Assembly (NCBI RefSeq): GCF_016412875.1
Contig: NZ_JAEKPD010000008.1
Location: forward strand, 62,001 to 126,000
Source of the DNA: Palleronia pontilimi
GTDB taxonomy: Bacteria > Pseudomonadota > Alphaproteobacteria > Rhodobacterales > Rhodobacteraceae
DNA: 64,000 nt
Reading direction: 5' to 3'
The stretch's first letter is position 1. Each line of letters opens with the position of its first letter. This document shows positions 36,687 to 47,809 of this stretch, piece by piece. Both the position numbers and the translations under genes were made by a program. Under the pieces are notes generated by a model. The model worked only from the letters and a program-made list of their open reading frames with translations. It ran no database searches and was not told where the DNA came from.

Positions 36687-37861
36687 CCGACAAGACCCTG
36701 GTCCGCCGCACGCCCTGGCCCGCCAGCGACAGCTGGCCGGTCTGCACGCCGCTGCAGCCGTCGGTGGTGTATGCCTCCGAATCGCCCGACGCGCTGGACG
36801 ACATGTATGAAGGCCGCGCCGAGGGCTACGCCTATGCGCGCGAAGCGCATCCCAACGCCGACGTGCTGGCCGCCAAGCTGGACGGCATGGAAGGGGTGCA
36901 GGGCGGGATCGTGCTCGGATCGGGCATGGCCGCCGTGACCGCCGCGCTGCTGGGCGTGCTGAAGGCGGGCGATCACCTGCTGGGCGGCAACCAGCTTTAC
37001 GGGCGCTCTTTGCGGATGATGTCCACCGAGTTGCCGCGCATGGGCATCGCCACGTCGCTGGCCGACCCCACGGACGTTGCGGCGATGGAGGCGGCGGTCC
37101 GCCCCGAGACGCGGATGATCCTGATCGAAGTGGTGTCGAACCCGACCCTGCGCGTGGCCGATCTGGAGGGCATCGCGGCTTTGTGCAAGCGGCGCGGGCT
37201 AGTGCTGGCGGTGGACAACACCTTCACGACGCCGCGCGCGGTGCGGCCCTTGGAGCACGGCGCCGATATCGTCATCCATTCGGTCACCAAGCTGCTGGCG
37301 GGCCATTCGGACGCCACGCTGGGCTATGTGGGCGCGCGCGATGCCGACCTGAACGACGCGATGCTGGGGGTCGCACAGACCCTGGGTCTGACCGCCAGCC
37401 CGTTCGATTGCTGGCTGGCCGAGCGGGGGCTCTATTCGTTCGAGCTGCGCTATGACCGGGCCGAGGAAAACGCCCGCGCGCTGGCCGACCATCTGCACGG
37501 GCTGCCGGGGATGACGCGCGTCATCTATCCGGGCCGCCCCGACCACCCCGACCACAACCGGGTCCAGGGGCTTCTGGGATCGCGTACCGGCAACATGGTC
37601 ACGTTCGAGATCGAGGGTAGCCGCGATGCCGCCAACCGGCTGGTGCGCGCCGCGCGCAACATCGCCTTCGCGCCGACGCTGGGCGATATCGGCACCACGC
37701 TGTCGCACCCCGCAACGTCGTCCCATCGCGGCCTGACGCCCGAGGGTCGCGCCGCCCTGGGGCTGTCGGAGGGCTCGTTCCGCGTCTCGGTGGGGGTCGA
37801 GCCTGCGGATCTGCTCTGCACGGAATTTGAGGCAGCGGTGCGCGCGGCGGCGCGGGACTAG
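36683..37861 (+). CDS. PLP-dependent Cys/Met metabolism enzyme
   Basis: 392 residues of the cystathionine gamma-synthase/beta-lyase family. The cofactor lysine is in [20 protein letters not shown]. The upstream segments [20 protein letters not shown] and [17 protein letters not shown] bind the PLP ring and phosphate. The C-terminal FRVSVGVEP is conserved. Whether it is a gamma-synthase, beta-lyase, gamma-lyase or O-acetylhomoserine sulfhydrylase cannot be told from the motifs. It is the last gene of the yicC-gmk run; phoR begins six bases later. Confidence 0.9.
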   Translation: MTDKTLVRRTPWPASDSWPVCTPLQPSVVYASESPDALDDMYEGRAEGYAYAREAHPNADVLAAKLDGMEGVQGGIVLGSGMAAVTAALLGVLKAGDHLLGGNQLYGRSLRMMSTELPRMGIATSLADPTDVAAMEAAVRPETRMILIEVVSNPTLRVADLEGIAALCKRRGLVLAVDNTFTTPRAVRPLEHGADIVIHSVTKLLAGHSDATLGYVGARDADLNDAMLGVAQTLGLTASPFDCWLAERGLYSFELRYDRAEENARALADHLHGLPGMTRVIYPGRPDHPDHNRVQGLLGSRTGNMVTFEIEGSRDAANRLVRAARNIAFAPTLGDIGTTLSHPATSSHRGLTPEGRAALGLSEGSFRVSVGVEPADLLCTEFEAAVRAAARD

Positions 37862-37867
37862 CGTCAG

Positions 37868-38896
37868 ATGGATGTCGAGGCGCTGGGCAATCTGCTGGCC
37901 GCGCTGCCACTGCCCGCGGTATTGATCGGACCCAGCGAGCGGGTGCTTCGCATGAACCTGCCCGCCACGACCCTGCTGGGAACGGGGCTGGAAGGACGGC
38001 ACTACATCACCGCGCTGCGCCAGCCGGGCCTGCTGGATGCCGTCGAGGCCACGCGCGCCAGCGGCATCGCGCGGCAGGTGGAATACCTTGCCCATGACGG
38101 CGCGCAGGACACGACATGGAACGTCACCGTGGCGCCGGTGGGCGTGGGCTTGCTGCTGAGCTTCGAGGATCGCACGGCCGCGCAAGAGGTCGGGCAGATG
38201 CGCCGCGATTTCGTGGCCAATGTCAGCCACGAGCTGCGTACGCCCCTGACGGCGCTGATCGGCTATATCGAGACGCTGCAGGGCCCGGCCAAGGACGATG
38301 CCGTCGCGCGGGCGCGCTTCCTGGACACCATGGCGCGCGAGGCCCAGCGCATGAACCGGCTGGTGAGCGATCTGCTGTCGCTCAGCCGGGTCGAGGCCGA
38401 TGCCCGCGTGCGCCCCACGGCGACCGTCGAACTGGTCGGGCTTCTGCAGCAGGTGGTGGGCCTGCTGCGCACCATCGCCGACGAGGCGGGCGCCACCATC
38501 ACGCTCGACTGCGACGTCGAGGCCGCCGCCGTCGCAGGCGACGGGGACCAGTTGCGCCAGGTCTTCGTCAATCTGACCGAGAACGCGATCAAATACGGCG
38601 GCGGCACCGTGCGGATCACGCTGTCGAGCGATCCGCAGATGCGCGTGCTCCGCGGCCCCGGCGTGCGCGTCGACGTGACCGATAACGGACGCGGCATCGA
38701 TCCGGTGCATCTGCCGCGCCTGACCGAGCGATTCTACCGAATCGATACCCACCGCTCGCGCGAAGTGGGGGGGACGGGATTGGGGCTTGCGATCGTGAAA
38801 CACATCCTGAATCGCCACCGGGGACGGCTGCGAATCTCGTCCCAACCCGGTCAGGGCAGCCGGTTCTCGGTTCTTTTGCCGTTGAAAAACGCCTGA
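37868..38896 (+). CDS. phoR: Phosphate-regulon histidine kinase PhoR, soluble form
   Basis: 342-residue kinase partner of PhoB. A PAS-like N-terminal domain (about 5-110) is followed by the H box FVANVSHELRTPLTALIGYI, N box NLTENAIKYGGG and G boxes DNGRGID and GTGLGLAIVKHIL. Unlike the E. coli protein it has no clear membrane helices. It stands at the head of pstSCAB-phoU-phoB. Signal input in this system is thought to come through PhoU and the Pst transporter. Confidence 0.9.
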   Translation: MDVEALGNLLAALPLPAVLIGPSERVLRMNLPATTLLGTGLEGRHYITALRQPGLLDAVEATRASGIARQVEYLAHDGAQDTTWNVTVAPVGVGLLLSFEDRTAAQEVGQMRRDFVANVSHELRTPLTALIGYIETLQGPAKDDAVARARFLDTMAREAQRMNRLVSDLLSLSRVEADARVRPTATVELVGLLQQVVGLLRTIADEAGATITLDCDVEAAAVAGDGDQLRQVFVNLTENAIKYGGGTVRITLSSDPQMRVLRGPGVRVDVTDNGRGIDPVHLPRLTERFYRIDTHRSREVGGTGLGLAIVKHILNRHRGRLRISSQPGQGSRFSVLLPLKNA

Positions 38897-38905
38897 GCGG
38901 GCCAT

Positions 38906-38935
38906 TTGTCATAAAACCGTTACACGGTTGTTACA
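38906..38935 (+). promoter_or_regulatory. Pho box upstream of pstS
   Basis: Three direct repeats in phase at 11 bases: TTGTCAT, CGTTACA and TGTTACA, with their GT steps at 38908, 38919 and 38930. The spacing and sequence fit PhoB-binding half-sites. It lies just after the phoR stop, about 80 bases before the pstS start, so phosphate starvation should raise the pst operon without requiring the phoR promoter. Confidence 0.85.
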
Positions 38936-39013
38936 GAAGCGTTTCCAATGATCCCTAACTACGCAGTCACAGCCGCCGAGGACGCGCGGCCCGAGATGAC
39001 CACAGGAGACATC

Positions 39014-40060
39014 ATGTCCATCACCAAGCTTACAACAGCTTCGACCGTGATCGCGCTGGCAGCCAGCGGTGCCGCGCTGGCGCAAAGCCGCGACAACGTG
39101 CAGATCGCAGGTTCGTCCACCGTGCTGCCCTACGCATCCATCGTGGCCGAAGCCTTCGGCGAGAATTTCGACTATCCCACGCCGGTCGTGGAATCGGGCG
39201 GCTCTTCGGCCGGCCTCAAGCGGTTCTGCGAAGGCGTGGGCGAGAACACCATCGACATCGCCAACGCGTCGCGCGCCATGCGCGAAGGCGAGATCGAAGC
39301 CTGCGCCGCCAACGGCGTGGACGAGATCATCGAAGTGCGGATCGGCTATGACGGCATCGTCTTCGCCAGCCAGATCGACGGCCCCGAATTCACCGCGTTC
39401 GAGCCGTCGGACTGGTTCCTGGCGCTGGCCGCCGAGTTGCCGCAGGACGGCGCCATGGTGACCAACCCGAACGCCCAGTGGTCCGACGTGAACGCCGAGC
39501 TTCCGGCGGTCGACATCGCCGCCTTCATCCCCGGCACCAAGCACGGCACCCGCGAAGTGTTCGAGGAAAAGGTGCTGCTGCAAGGCTGCGAAGATACCGG
39601 TGCCATGCAGGCCATGATGGACATGGGCATGGAAGAAGACGCCGTCGAGTCCGCCTGCATGGCGGTGCGCACCGACGGGGCGTCGGTCGATATCGACGGC
39701 GACTACACCGAGACGCTGGCCCGCATCAGCTCGAACCCCGATGGCGTGGGCGTGTTCGGACTGGCGTTCTACGAGAACAACACCGACACGCTGAAGGTCG
39801 CCACCATGGGCGGCGTCGAGCCCAACGTGGACACGATTTCCTCCGGTGAATACCCGGTGTCGCGTCCGCTGTACTTCTACATCAAGAAGGCGCACCTGGG
39901 CGTGATCCCGGGCCTGAAGGATTACGCCATGTTCTTCGTGGCCGACGAGGTCGCCGGCGATGGCGGGCCGCTGGCCGAATACGGCCTGGTGCCCGATCCG
40001 GAACTGGCCGCGACCCAAGAGAAGATCGAGAACGAGACGACCATGGGCGAAGGCTCCTGA
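39014..40060 (+). CDS. pstS: Phosphate ABC transporter substrate-binding protein PstS
   Basis: Periplasmic phosphate-binding protein of 348 residues. The signal peptide ends at SGAALAQS. The phosphate-binding marks are IAGSSTVLPYASIVAEAF, ESGGSSAGLKRFC and IANASRAM. The ATG at 39014 is preceded by CAGGAG. It belongs to the longer alphaproteobacterial PstS type. A Pho box precedes it and a strong hairpin follows. Confidence 0.95.
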   Translation: MSITKLTTASTVIALAASGAALAQSRDNVQIAGSSTVLPYASIVAEAFGENFDYPTPVVESGGSSAGLKRFCEGVGENTIDIANASRAMREGEIEACAANGVDEIIEVRIGYDGIVFASQIDGPEFTAFEPSDWFLALAAELPQDGAMVTNPNAQWSDVNAELPAVDIAAFIPGTKHGTREVFEEKVLLQGCEDTGAMQAMMDMGMEEDAVESACMAVRTDGASVDIDGDYTETLARISSNPDGVGVFGLAFYENNTDTLKVATMGGVEPNVDTISSGEYPVSRPLYFYIKKAHLGVIPGLKDYAMFFVADEVAGDGGPLAEYGLVPDPELAATQEKIENETTMGEGS

Positions 40061-40078
40061 TCGTAAATCCATAAGCGG

Positions 40079-40104
40079 CGGGGCGTCCCTTGCGGGGCGT
40101 CCCG
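40079..40104 (+). promoter_or_regulatory. Intercistronic hairpin between pstS and pstC
   Basis: CGGGGCGTCCC pairs with GGGGCGTCCCG around TTGC, an 11-bp stem with two G-U pairs in the RNA. No T run follows. It probably limits read-through or protects the pstS message, giving more binding protein than permease. Confidence 0.55.
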
Positions 40105-40139
40105 TTGCATTGCGTACTGGCTGTGGGGGACAGCGCGAC

Positions 40140-41603
40140 ATGCCGTTCTACTGGACATTGGCGACCATACTGGGCCTGGCGGCGCTGGGATTTTTCCTGG
40201 GGCGACACCGCGCGGTGGCAAGCGTGGGCGGCGAGCGGCGCAAGCTGCATTCGCTGCGCAAGTATTATGGCATCAACGTCGCGATGAAGACCCTTACGCC
40301 CGCGCTCGGACTGCTGGTGGTCTGGCTGATCGCGCAACCGGTGATCGTCGAATGGCGCGTCTCGGACCTGGTGGCCGGAACGGACGTGGCCGATACGCGC
40401 GTCCAGACCCTCGTGATGGTCGACGTGCGCCGCGTGGCCAACGGGCTGGACACCGCCGTCGCCGCGGGCGTGCTGAGCGAAGCGGACGCGGCCAGCCTGA
40501 CCGCGGACAGCGGCACGATCCGCGACACGCTGGGCGACGCGGGCGTGGCGCTGGGCTCGGATGTGAGCGCGCCGGTCCTGGCCGCCGCCCAGCGGTATCG
40601 CACCCTGTCCGCGCGCGCCGACCTGACCCGCACCGTCGCGGTGCTGGCCGTCGCGTTGCTGGGCCTGGGCTGGTCGCTGCGCGAAACCGACGGCGACTTC
40701 CGCGCCCGCAACGTGGTCGAGCAGGGCGTGCGGGGCCTGCTGATCGGCGCCGCCTGCATCGCGATCCTGACCACGCTCGGGATCGTTCTGTCGCTGGTCT
40801 TCAACACGATCGAGTTCTTCCGCATCTATCCTGCGTCCGAGTTCTTCTTCTCGACCACCTGGTCGCCGTCCTTCGGCGGCGGCTCGCAGCTGGGCATCCT
40901 GCCGCTTCTGTGGGGCACGATGTATATCTCGCTGATCGCGCTGGCCGTCGCGGTGCCCATCGGGCTTCTGGCCGCGATCTACCTGTCGGAATACGCCAGC
41001 AAACGGGTCCGCTCGGTCGCCAAGCCCGCGCTTGAGATCCTGGCGGGCATCCCCACCATCGTCTACGGCCTATTCGCGCTGCTGACCGTGGGCCCGATGC
41101 TGATGAAGGTCTTCGGTGACGGGGGACTGGGCTGGATGCAGGCGGGCACGGCCGTGATGACCGCGGGTCTGGTCATGGGGATCATGCTGATCCCCTTCGT
41201 CTCATCGCTCAGCGACGACATCATCAACGCGGTACCGCAGGCCATGCGCGACGGATCCTACGGGCTGGGCGCCACCCAATCCGAGACGATCCGCCATGTG
41301 ATCATCCCCGCCGCGTTGCCGGGCATCGTGGGCGCGATCCTTCTGGCCGCCAGCCGCGCCATCGGCGAGACGATGATCGTGGTGCTCGGGGCAGGGGCCG
41401 CGGCCCGCATCTCGGGCAACCCGTTCGAAGCGATGACCACCGTCACCGCCAAGATCGTCAGCCAGCTGACCGGCGACGCCGATTTCTCGTCGCCCGAGGC
41501 GCTGGTGGCCTTTGCGCTGGGGATGACCCTGTTCGTCCTGACGCTGGGGCTGAACGTCCTGGCGCTTTATATCGTGCGCAGATTCCGGGAGCAGTACGAA
41601 TGA
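40140..41603 (+). CDS. pstC: Phosphate ABC transporter permease PstC
   Basis: Inner-membrane permease of 487 residues, about 170 longer than E. coli PstC. The extra N-terminal part has a helix at 3-22, another near 48-66, a roughly 100-residue soluble domain (SDLVAGTDVADTRVQTLVMV onwards) and a further helix. The permease core carries LEILAGIPTIVYGLFALLTV and ASRAIGETMIVVLGAGA, and the docking loop SYGLGATQSETIRHVIIPAA. The extended form is usual in this bacterial group. It overlaps pstA by four bases. Confidence 0.93.
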   Translation: MPFYWTLATILGLAALGFFLGRHRAVASVGGERRKLHSLRKYYGINVAMKTLTPALGLLVVWLIAQPVIVEWRVSDLVAGTDVADTRVQTLVMVDVRRVANGLDTAVAAGVLSEADAASLTADSGTIRDTLGDAGVALGSDVSAPVLAAAQRYRTLSARADLTRTVAVLAVALLGLGWSLRETDGDFRARNVVEQGVRGLLIGAACIAILTTLGIVLSLVFNTIEFFRIYPASEFFFSTTWSPSFGGGSQLGILPLLWGTMYISLIALAVAVPIGLLAAIYLSEYASKRVRSVAKPALEILAGIPTIVYGLFALLTVGPMLMKVFGDGGLGWMQAGTAVMTAGLVMGIMLIPFVSSLSDDIINAVPQAMRDGSYGLGATQSETIRHVIIPAALPGIVGAILLAASRAIGETMIVVLGAGAAARISGNPFEAMTTVTAKIVSQLTGDADFSSPEALVAFALGMTLFVLTLGLNVLALYIVRRFREQYE

Positions 41604-42946
41604 CCGACGCAACCGCCGCGGCAGCGCTCGCCCCGAAAAAATCGATCATCACCGTCGATGACCGTACGCAAAAGCGCAACGCCGCCGAGAAACGCTTCCG
41701 CGCCTACGGGATCGCGGCGATCGCGGCGGGCATGGTGTTCCTGGTGGTTCTGCTGGGCTCGATCCTGCTGAACGGGGTCACCGCGTTCCAGCAGACCTTC
41801 ATCCAGGTGCCGGTGTACCTGGACCCCGCGAAGGTGGACAAAGAGGGCAACCGCGATCCGGAGGAAATGGCGAAGGTCAGCACCTTCGGCTACAAGCCCC
41901 TGCTGATCGAGGCGATGGCGGAACTGGTCACCGAGCGCGGGATCGAGACCGAGATCGCGCCGGGCGACATGGACGCGCTCTTTTCCAGCTCGGCGGTGGC
42001 GCAGCTGCGCGACCGGGTGCTGGCCAACCCGGACCTCGTGGGCGAAACGGTCAGCTTCAACATCCTCGCCGCCAGCCGGGTCGACGGCTACCTGAAGGAC
42101 CGCGTCAGCCGCGACAGCGTCGCGCGCGACAAGAACATCGACGCCGGGCACCTGGACATCGTCGACGCGCTGCGTGCCGAAGGCGACGTGGTGAAACGCT
42201 TCAACTGGGACTTCATCCTGGGCAGCGACGCCTCGGAGTCCCGCCCCGAGCAGGCCGGCATGGGCGTGGCGATGCTGGGCTCGTTCTTCATGATGCTGGT
42301 GGTTCTGGGCCTGTCGTTGCCCATCGGCGTGGCCGCGTCGATCTACCTAGAGGAATTCGCGCCGCAGAACCGGCTGACGGACGTGATCGAGGTGAATATC
42401 TCGAACCTGGCCGCGGTGCCGTCCATCGTGTTCGGCATCCTGGGCCTTGCGGTGTTCATCCAGTTCATGGAGTTCCCGCAATCCGCGCCGCTGGTGGGCG
42501 GCCTGGTGCTGACGCTGATGACGCTGCCCACGATCATCATCTCGACCCGCGCCGCGCTGAAATCGGTTCCGCCCAGCATCCGCGACGCGGCTTTGGGCGT
42601 GGGCGCCAGCAAGATGCAGTCGGTGTTCCACCACGTGCTGCCGCTGGCCATGCCGGGCATCCTGACCGGAACCATCATCGGGCTGGCGCAGGCTTTGGGC
42701 GAAACCGCGCCTTTGCTGCTGATCGGCATGGTGGGCTATATCGCCACCAATTATCCCGACGGCATCTCGTCGGGATTCCTCGATCCCAACTCGGCCATGC
42801 CCGCGCAGATCTACGAATGGGCCAAGCGTGCCGACCCGGCCTATTACGAACGGGCCTGGGGCGGCATCATCATCCTGCTGGTGTTCCTGTTCGCCATGAA
42901 CGCCATCGCAATCCTTCTGCGCCGCAAGTTTGAGCGTCGCTGGTGA
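41600..42946 (+). CDS. pstA: Phosphate ABC transporter permease PstA
   Basis: Partner permease of 448 residues, also extended: a cytoplasmic lead, one helix (about 34-56), then a roughly 150-residue periplasmic part before the core. Core marks are [58 protein letters not shown] and [14 protein letters not shown]. It is co-translated with pstC and followed by pstB. Confidence 0.93.
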   Translation: MTDATAAAALAPKKSIITVDDRTQKRNAAEKRFRAYGIAAIAAGMVFLVVLLGSILLNGVTAFQQTFIQVPVYLDPAKVDKEGNRDPEEMAKVSTFGYKPLLIEAMAELVTERGIETEIAPGDMDALFSSSAVAQLRDRVLANPDLVGETVSFNILAASRVDGYLKDRVSRDSVARDKNIDAGHLDIVDALRAEGDVVKRFNWDFILGSDASESRPEQAGMGVAMLGSFFMMLVVLGLSLPIGVAASIYLEEFAPQNRLTDVIEVNISNLAAVPSIVFGILGLAVFIQFMEFPQSAPLVGGLVLTLMTLPTIIISTRAALKSVPPSIRDAALGVGASKMQSVFHHVLPLAMPGILTGTIIGLAQALGETAPLLLIGMVGYIATNYPDGISSGFLDPNSAMPAQIYEWAKRADPAYYERAWGGIIILLVFLFAMNAIAILLRRKFERRW

Positions 42947-42959
42947 AAGGGGTAAGACC

Positions 42960-43757
<798 letters not shown>

Positions 43758-43760
43758 GCC

Positions 43761-44471
43761 ATGTCCCATACCCATATTTCCTCTGCCTTCGACCGTGACC
43801 TGGAAGCGATCCAGGCGCTGTTGATGAAGATGGGCGGACTGGTCGAAGAAGCGATCATGGAAGCCGCCAAGTCGCTGGAAACCCGCGACGAAGACCTTGC
43901 GATGAAGGTGCGCGAGGGCGACAAGGCCATCGACCAGCTGGAAGAGCAGATCAACGACGAGGCCGCCAAGCTGGTGGCGCTGCGCGCGCCCATCGCGTCG
44001 GATATGCGGCTGGTGCTCAGCGTCATCAAGATCAGCGCCAACCTGGAACGCATCGGCGACTATTCCAAGAACCTGGCCAAGCGGACCACGGTCCTGAACC
44101 AGCTGCCGCCGCAGGACGGCGCCCCCCAGGCCATCCGCCGCATGGCGCGCGAAGTGCAGCGGATGCTGCACGACGTGCTCGACGCCTATATCCAGCGCGA
44201 CGCGGATCTGGCGCTTGAGGTGCGCGATCACGACGCGGATGTGGACCAGATGTACAACGCGCTGTTCCGCGAATTTTTGACCTTCATGATGGAAGATCCG
44301 CGCAACATCACCGCCTGCATGCACCTGCATTTCATCGCCAAGAACATCGAGCGGATGGGCGACCACGTCACGTCGATCGCCGACCAGATCGTGTATTCCG
44401 TCACCGGCCAGAAGCCCGAGGAATCGCGCCGCAAGGGCGATATTACCTCGACCGCCTCGTTCGAGAAATAG
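43761..44471 (+). CDS. phoU: Phosphate transport regulator PhoU
   Basis: 236-residue all-helical protein with two PhoU repeats that binds metal and couples the Pst transporter to PhoR, restraining PhoB when phosphate is plentiful. Marks: SAFDRDLEAIQALLMKMGGL, RAPIASDMRLVLSVIKISAN, LERIGDYSKNLAKR and in the second repeat NIERMGDHVTSIADQIVY. It lies in the usual place between pstB and phoB. Confidence 0.96.
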   Translation: MSHTHISSAFDRDLEAIQALLMKMGGLVEEAIMEAAKSLETRDEDLAMKVREGDKAIDQLEEQINDEAAKLVALRAPIASDMRLVLSVIKISANLERIGDYSKNLAKRTTVLNQLPPQDGAPQAIRRMAREVQRMLHDVLDAYIQRDADLALEVRDHDADVDQMYNALFREFLTFMMEDPRNITACMHLHFIAKNIERMGDHVTSIADQIVYSVTGQKPEESRRKGDITSTASFEK

Positions 44472-44476
44472 ACCCG

Positions 44477-45166
44477 ATGCCTGTCGCGACACCGCGTGTC
44501 CTGATCGTCGAGGACGTCGCATCGCAGCGCGATATCCTGGCCTATAACCTGGAAGCCGAAGGCTATGCCGTCAGCCATGCCGAAACCGGCGACGAGGCGA
44601 TGGAGATGTTTCGCGAGGTCGATCCCGACCTGGTGGTGCTGGACTGGATGCTGCCGGGCGTCTCGGGGATCGAGATCTGTCGCCAGCTGAAGCGCGCGGG
44701 GCGCGGACGCGACGTGCCCGTGATCATGCTGTCGGCCCGGACCGAGGAACAGGATCGCGTGCGCGGGCTGGAAACTGGCGCCGACGATTACGTGACCAAG
44801 CCCTATTCCGTGGCCGAGCTGATGGCGCGCGTCCGGGCGCATCTGCGCCGGACCAGGCCCGCGGCGGTGGGCGCACGGCTCGAGGTCGGCGACCTGACGC
44901 TGGATCCCGAAGGCCACCGCGCCTATCGCGGCGAGGCCGAGCTGAAACTGGGCCCGACCGAGTTCCGGCTTCTGACGACGCTGATGGAGACGCCGGGCCG
45001 CGTGCTGTCACGCGATCAGCTTCTGGACCGGGTCTGGGGCCGCGACATCTATGTGGATAGCCGCACGGTCGACGTCCATGTGGGCCGCTTGCGCAAGGCG
45101 TTGACCGCCCACGGGCACGACGACCCGATCCGCACCGTGCGCGGCTCGGGCTACGCGCTCGGCTGA
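44477..45166 (+). CDS. phoB: Phosphate-regulon response regulator PhoB
   Basis: OmpR-family regulator of 229 residues. The receiver has the acidic pair ED near residue 13, the phosphorylation site in LVVLDWMLPG and the lysine in YVTKPYSVAEL. The C-terminal winged helix reads LGPTEFRLLTTLMETPGRVL and SRTVDVHVGRLRKAL. Its own upstream Pho box makes an autoregulatory loop plausible. Confidence 0.95.
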   Translation: MPVATPRVLIVEDVASQRDILAYNLEAEGYAVSHAETGDEAMEMFREVDPDLVVLDWMLPGVSGIEICRQLKRAGRGRDVPVIMLSARTEEQDRVRGLETGADDYVTKPYSVAELMARVRAHLRRTRPAAVGARLEVGDLTLDPEGHRAYRGEAELKLGPTEFRLLTTLMETPGRVLSRDQLLDRVWGRDIYVDSRTVDVHVGRLRKALTAHGHDDPIRTVRGSGYALG

Positions 45167-45211
45167 TCGGGCGCTGTCGGAACCCGCGACAATCTGTCCG
45201 CGTTGGCCGTG

Positions 45212-46303
45212 ATGCAGACGCTTCAAACCGAACGGATCCGCACCGCCGCCCATGTCTGCCTGATCGTGATCGGCGTCATCGCCGTGGCCGCAGCCATGCG
45301 TGTCGCGCAGAACGTGCTTGCCCCTACGATCCTGGCCTTCGTCGTGGGCATCGTGCTGTCGCCGATTTCCGACTTCTGGGAGCGGATCGGCGCACCCCGC
45401 GCGGTGGGCGCGCTGATCAGCCTGCTTCTGACCCTTTCCATCATCGCGCTGATCGCGTCCCTGATGCTGCCGATCATCGGCCAGGTGGTGGATGCGTGGC
45501 CCGTGATCCGCGCGGAATTGCGCGGCTTCATGTTCGAAATCCAGGGCACGTTGCGCGGGATCGAGGATGCGGGCGAGGAAATGGAGCGCGCCATGGGTGG
45601 CGACGGGCAGGACGAGGGCGACGGGGATGGTGGCTTTTCCATCCCCAGCACCACCGACGCGCTGTTTCTTGCGCCATCGGTCGCGGGCCAGACGATCACC
45701 TTCGCCGGTGTGCTGTTCTTCTTCGTGCTGACGCGGCGTGACATCTACGGCTGGGTCGCCCGACGCCTGGCACCCAAAGGGGCCGAGGAGACGACGGCCC
45801 TGCGCCTGCTTCTGGCCGAACGCCAGGTCGCCCGCTATTTCCTGACCATATCGCTGGTCAATATCGTCTTCGGCCTGGCGGTCGCGCTGATCTTCTACCT
45901 GATCGGGATGCCCAGCTTCTATATCTGGGGCGCGGCGACCACCTTGCTGAACTTCGTGCTCTACCTGGGCCCGGCGGTCCTGTTCGTGTCGCTCTGCATC
46001 GCGGGCGTCGTCGTCTTCGAGGGGGCGATGTCGGCGGCCCCGGCGCTCAGTTTCCTGGCGCTCAACCTGATCGAAGCGCAGTTCCTGACACCGGCGGCAA
46101 TCGGCGCGTCGCTGTCTCTGAACCCGCTGATGGTGTTCGTGTCGCTGGTGTTCTTCCTGTGGCTCTGGGGGCCGCTGGGCGGCTTCATCGCGATTCCGCT
46201 GGTCCTTTGGGTGCTGGTGATCTCGAACATGGGCGAGAACGCAACGACCGCCGACCTGGAAGAGGTCGCGGCGTCGCAGGACAGGCAGCCGGGCGCGTCC
46301 TAG
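45212..46303 (+). CDS. AI-2E family transporter (PerM-like permease)
   Basis: Membrane protein of 363 residues with about eight helices. Family marks: [20 protein letters not shown] near the start and [20 protein letters not shown] late. A soluble acidic loop ([15 protein letters not shown]) lies near residue 135. Members move diverse small molecules or ions and the family name does not prove autoinducer export. The ATG at 45212 is chosen over a TTG nine bases upstream. The stop shares a CTAG palindrome with the stop of the convergent xylA. Confidence 0.87.
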   Translation: MQTLQTERIRTAAHVCLIVIGVIAVAAAMRVAQNVLAPTILAFVVGIVLSPISDFWERIGAPRAVGALISLLLTLSIIALIASLMLPIIGQVVDAWPVIRAELRGFMFEIQGTLRGIEDAGEEMERAMGGDGQDEGDGDGGFSIPSTTDALFLAPSVAGQTITFAGVLFFFVLTRRDIYGWVARRLAPKGAEETTALRLLLAERQVARYFLTISLVNIVFGLAVALIFYLIGMPSFYIWGAATTLLNFVLYLGPAVLFVSLCIAGVVVFEGAMSAAPALSFLALNLIEAQFLTPAAIGASLSLNPLMVFVSLVFFLWLWGPLGGFIAIPLVLWVLVISNMGENATTADLEEVAASQDRQPGAS

Positions 46304-47613
46304 ATGTAGCGGTTGACGATGTTTTCCAGCAGTTCCTGCTGGCCTGACCGCGGGGCAGGGGACAGGCCTTGCGCTTCGGCGCGGTTCGCGATGTCGTCCA
46401 GCGCGGCGCCGGGCCGCAGCATGGCGCGTGCCGCGTCGCTGTCCCAACCGGCATAGCGCGCATCCAGCGGGCCTTGCAGGGCGCCGTCCTCGATCATCGC
46501 GGCGGCTGCTTTCAGGCCCCGCGCGCAGGTGTCCATGCCGCCGATGTGTGCGATCAAAAGGTCCTGGGGATCAATGGATTGGCGGCGCAACTTCGCGTCG
46601 AAATTGGTGCCGCCCCTGGTGAAGCCGCCGCCCTTCAGGATGTGGTAATAGGCCAGCGCCACCTCGGGCACATTGTTTGGGAACTGGTCGGTGTCCCAGC
46701 CGGACTGGTAATCGTTGCGGTTCATGTCCACCGATCCGAAGATGTCCAGCGCCTGGGCCAGCGCGATCTCGTGCTCGAAGGAATGGCCCGCCAGGATGGC
46801 GTGGCCTTGCTCGATATTCACCCGCACTTCGCCCTCGAGCCCGTAGCGGCGCAGGAAGCCGTAAACCGTCGCCACGTCGTAGTCGTATTGGTGCTTCGTG
46901 GGCTCCTGCGGCTTCGGCTCGATCAGGATCTGGCCCGGAAAGCCGATCTTGTGCTTGTACTCCACGACCATGCTCAGAAACCGGCCCATCTGGTCCAGCT
47001 CGCGCGCCAAGTCGGTGTTGAGCAGCGTCTCGTAGCCTTCACGGCCGCCCCAGAGCACGTAGTTTTCACCGCCCAAGCGGTGCGTCACGTCCATGCAGGC
47101 GCGCACGGTGGACGCGGCGTAGGCGAAGACATCCGGGTCGGGATTGGTCGCGGCACCGGCCATCCAGCGCGCGTGCGAGAACAGGTTGGCGGTGCCCCAG
47201 AGCAGCTTGACGCCGGTGGCGTCCATCTTGCGCTCCAAGTAATCCGCGATTTCGTTCAGGCGCGCGTGGCTTTCCTGCAAGGACGCACCTTCGGGACGCA
47301 CGTCGTGGTCGTGGAAGCAGAAGAACGGCACGCGCAGCAGGCGGAACATCTCGAACGCCACATCGGCGCGGCGCTTGGCCTTGTCCATGGTGTCGCCGGG
47401 GAACCAGTCGCGCTGGAAGGTCTGGCCGCCGAAGGGATCGCTGCCGTCCCAGACAAAGCTGTGCCAATAGGCCACCGCGAAGCGCAGATGCTCGGCCATG
47501 GGTTTGCCCATGACGATCTGATCCGGATCGTAATGGCGAAACGCCAGGGGGTTCGTGCTGTCGGGGCCTTCGAACGGGATCGGCGTGTCGATCGGAAAAA
47601 ACGAGGCGGTCAT
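46300..47613 (-). CDS. xylA: Xylose isomerase
   Basis: Interconverts D-xylose and D-xylulose, 437 residues, cytosolic TIM barrel needing two Mg or Mn ions. The catalytic histidine is in [13 protein letters not shown]. Metal ligands fall in [18 protein letters not shown] and [20 protein letters not shown], and the C-terminal [17 protein letters not shown] is conserved. No xylulokinase, regulator or transporter of a xyl operon is beside it. A 9-base direct repeat lies 27-46 bases upstream of the start. Confidence 0.95.
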   Translation of the reverse strand: MTASFFPIDTPIPFEGPDSTNPLAFRHYDPDQIVMGKPMAEHLRFAVAYWHSFVWDGSDPFGGQTFQRDWFPGDTMDKAKRRADVAFEMFRLLRVPFFCFHDHDVRPEGASLQESHARLNEIADYLERKMDATGVKLLWGTANLFSHARWMAGAATNPDPDVFAYAASTVRACMDVTHRLGGENYVLWGGREGYETLLNTDLARELDQMGRFLSMVVEYKHKIGFPGQILIEPKPQEPTKHQYDYDVATVYGFLRRYGLEGEVRVNIEQGHAILAGHSFEHEIALAQALDIFGSVDMNRNDYQSGWDTDQFPNNVPEVALAYYHILKGGGFTRGGTNFDAKLRRQSIDPQDLLIAHIGGMDTCARGLKAAAAMIEDGALQGPLDARYAGWDSDAARAMLRPGAALDDIANRAEAQGLSPAPRSGQQELLENIVNRYI

Positions 47614-47639
47614 GGCAAATCCCTGAAATGCTGCGGCTT

Positions 47640-47707
47640 TACCGAAGTGCTACCGAAGTCGGTCGAGGCTGACCAGCGTGAATGCAGTAATTACATAATC
47701 AGGATTA
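47640..47707. promoter_or_regulatory. Repeats in the xylA/aroQ divergent region
   Basis: TACCGAAGT occurs twice at an 11-base period (47640-47648 and 47651-47659). Further on are the palindrome GTAATTAC (47687-47694) and TAATC-AG-GATTA (47696-47707) in an AT-rich patch. These could be regulator sites for xylA, which starts at 47613 on the minus strand. Confidence 0.4.
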
Positions 47708-47809
47708 CCGGACTTAAGGGTGGGCCGGACGGATCCCCTGCAGGCCGATGATTGCATTGATGCGGCTGCGGGTCGATAAGCGACGCCAGATGACTTGAGA
47801 GGTTCCGCC

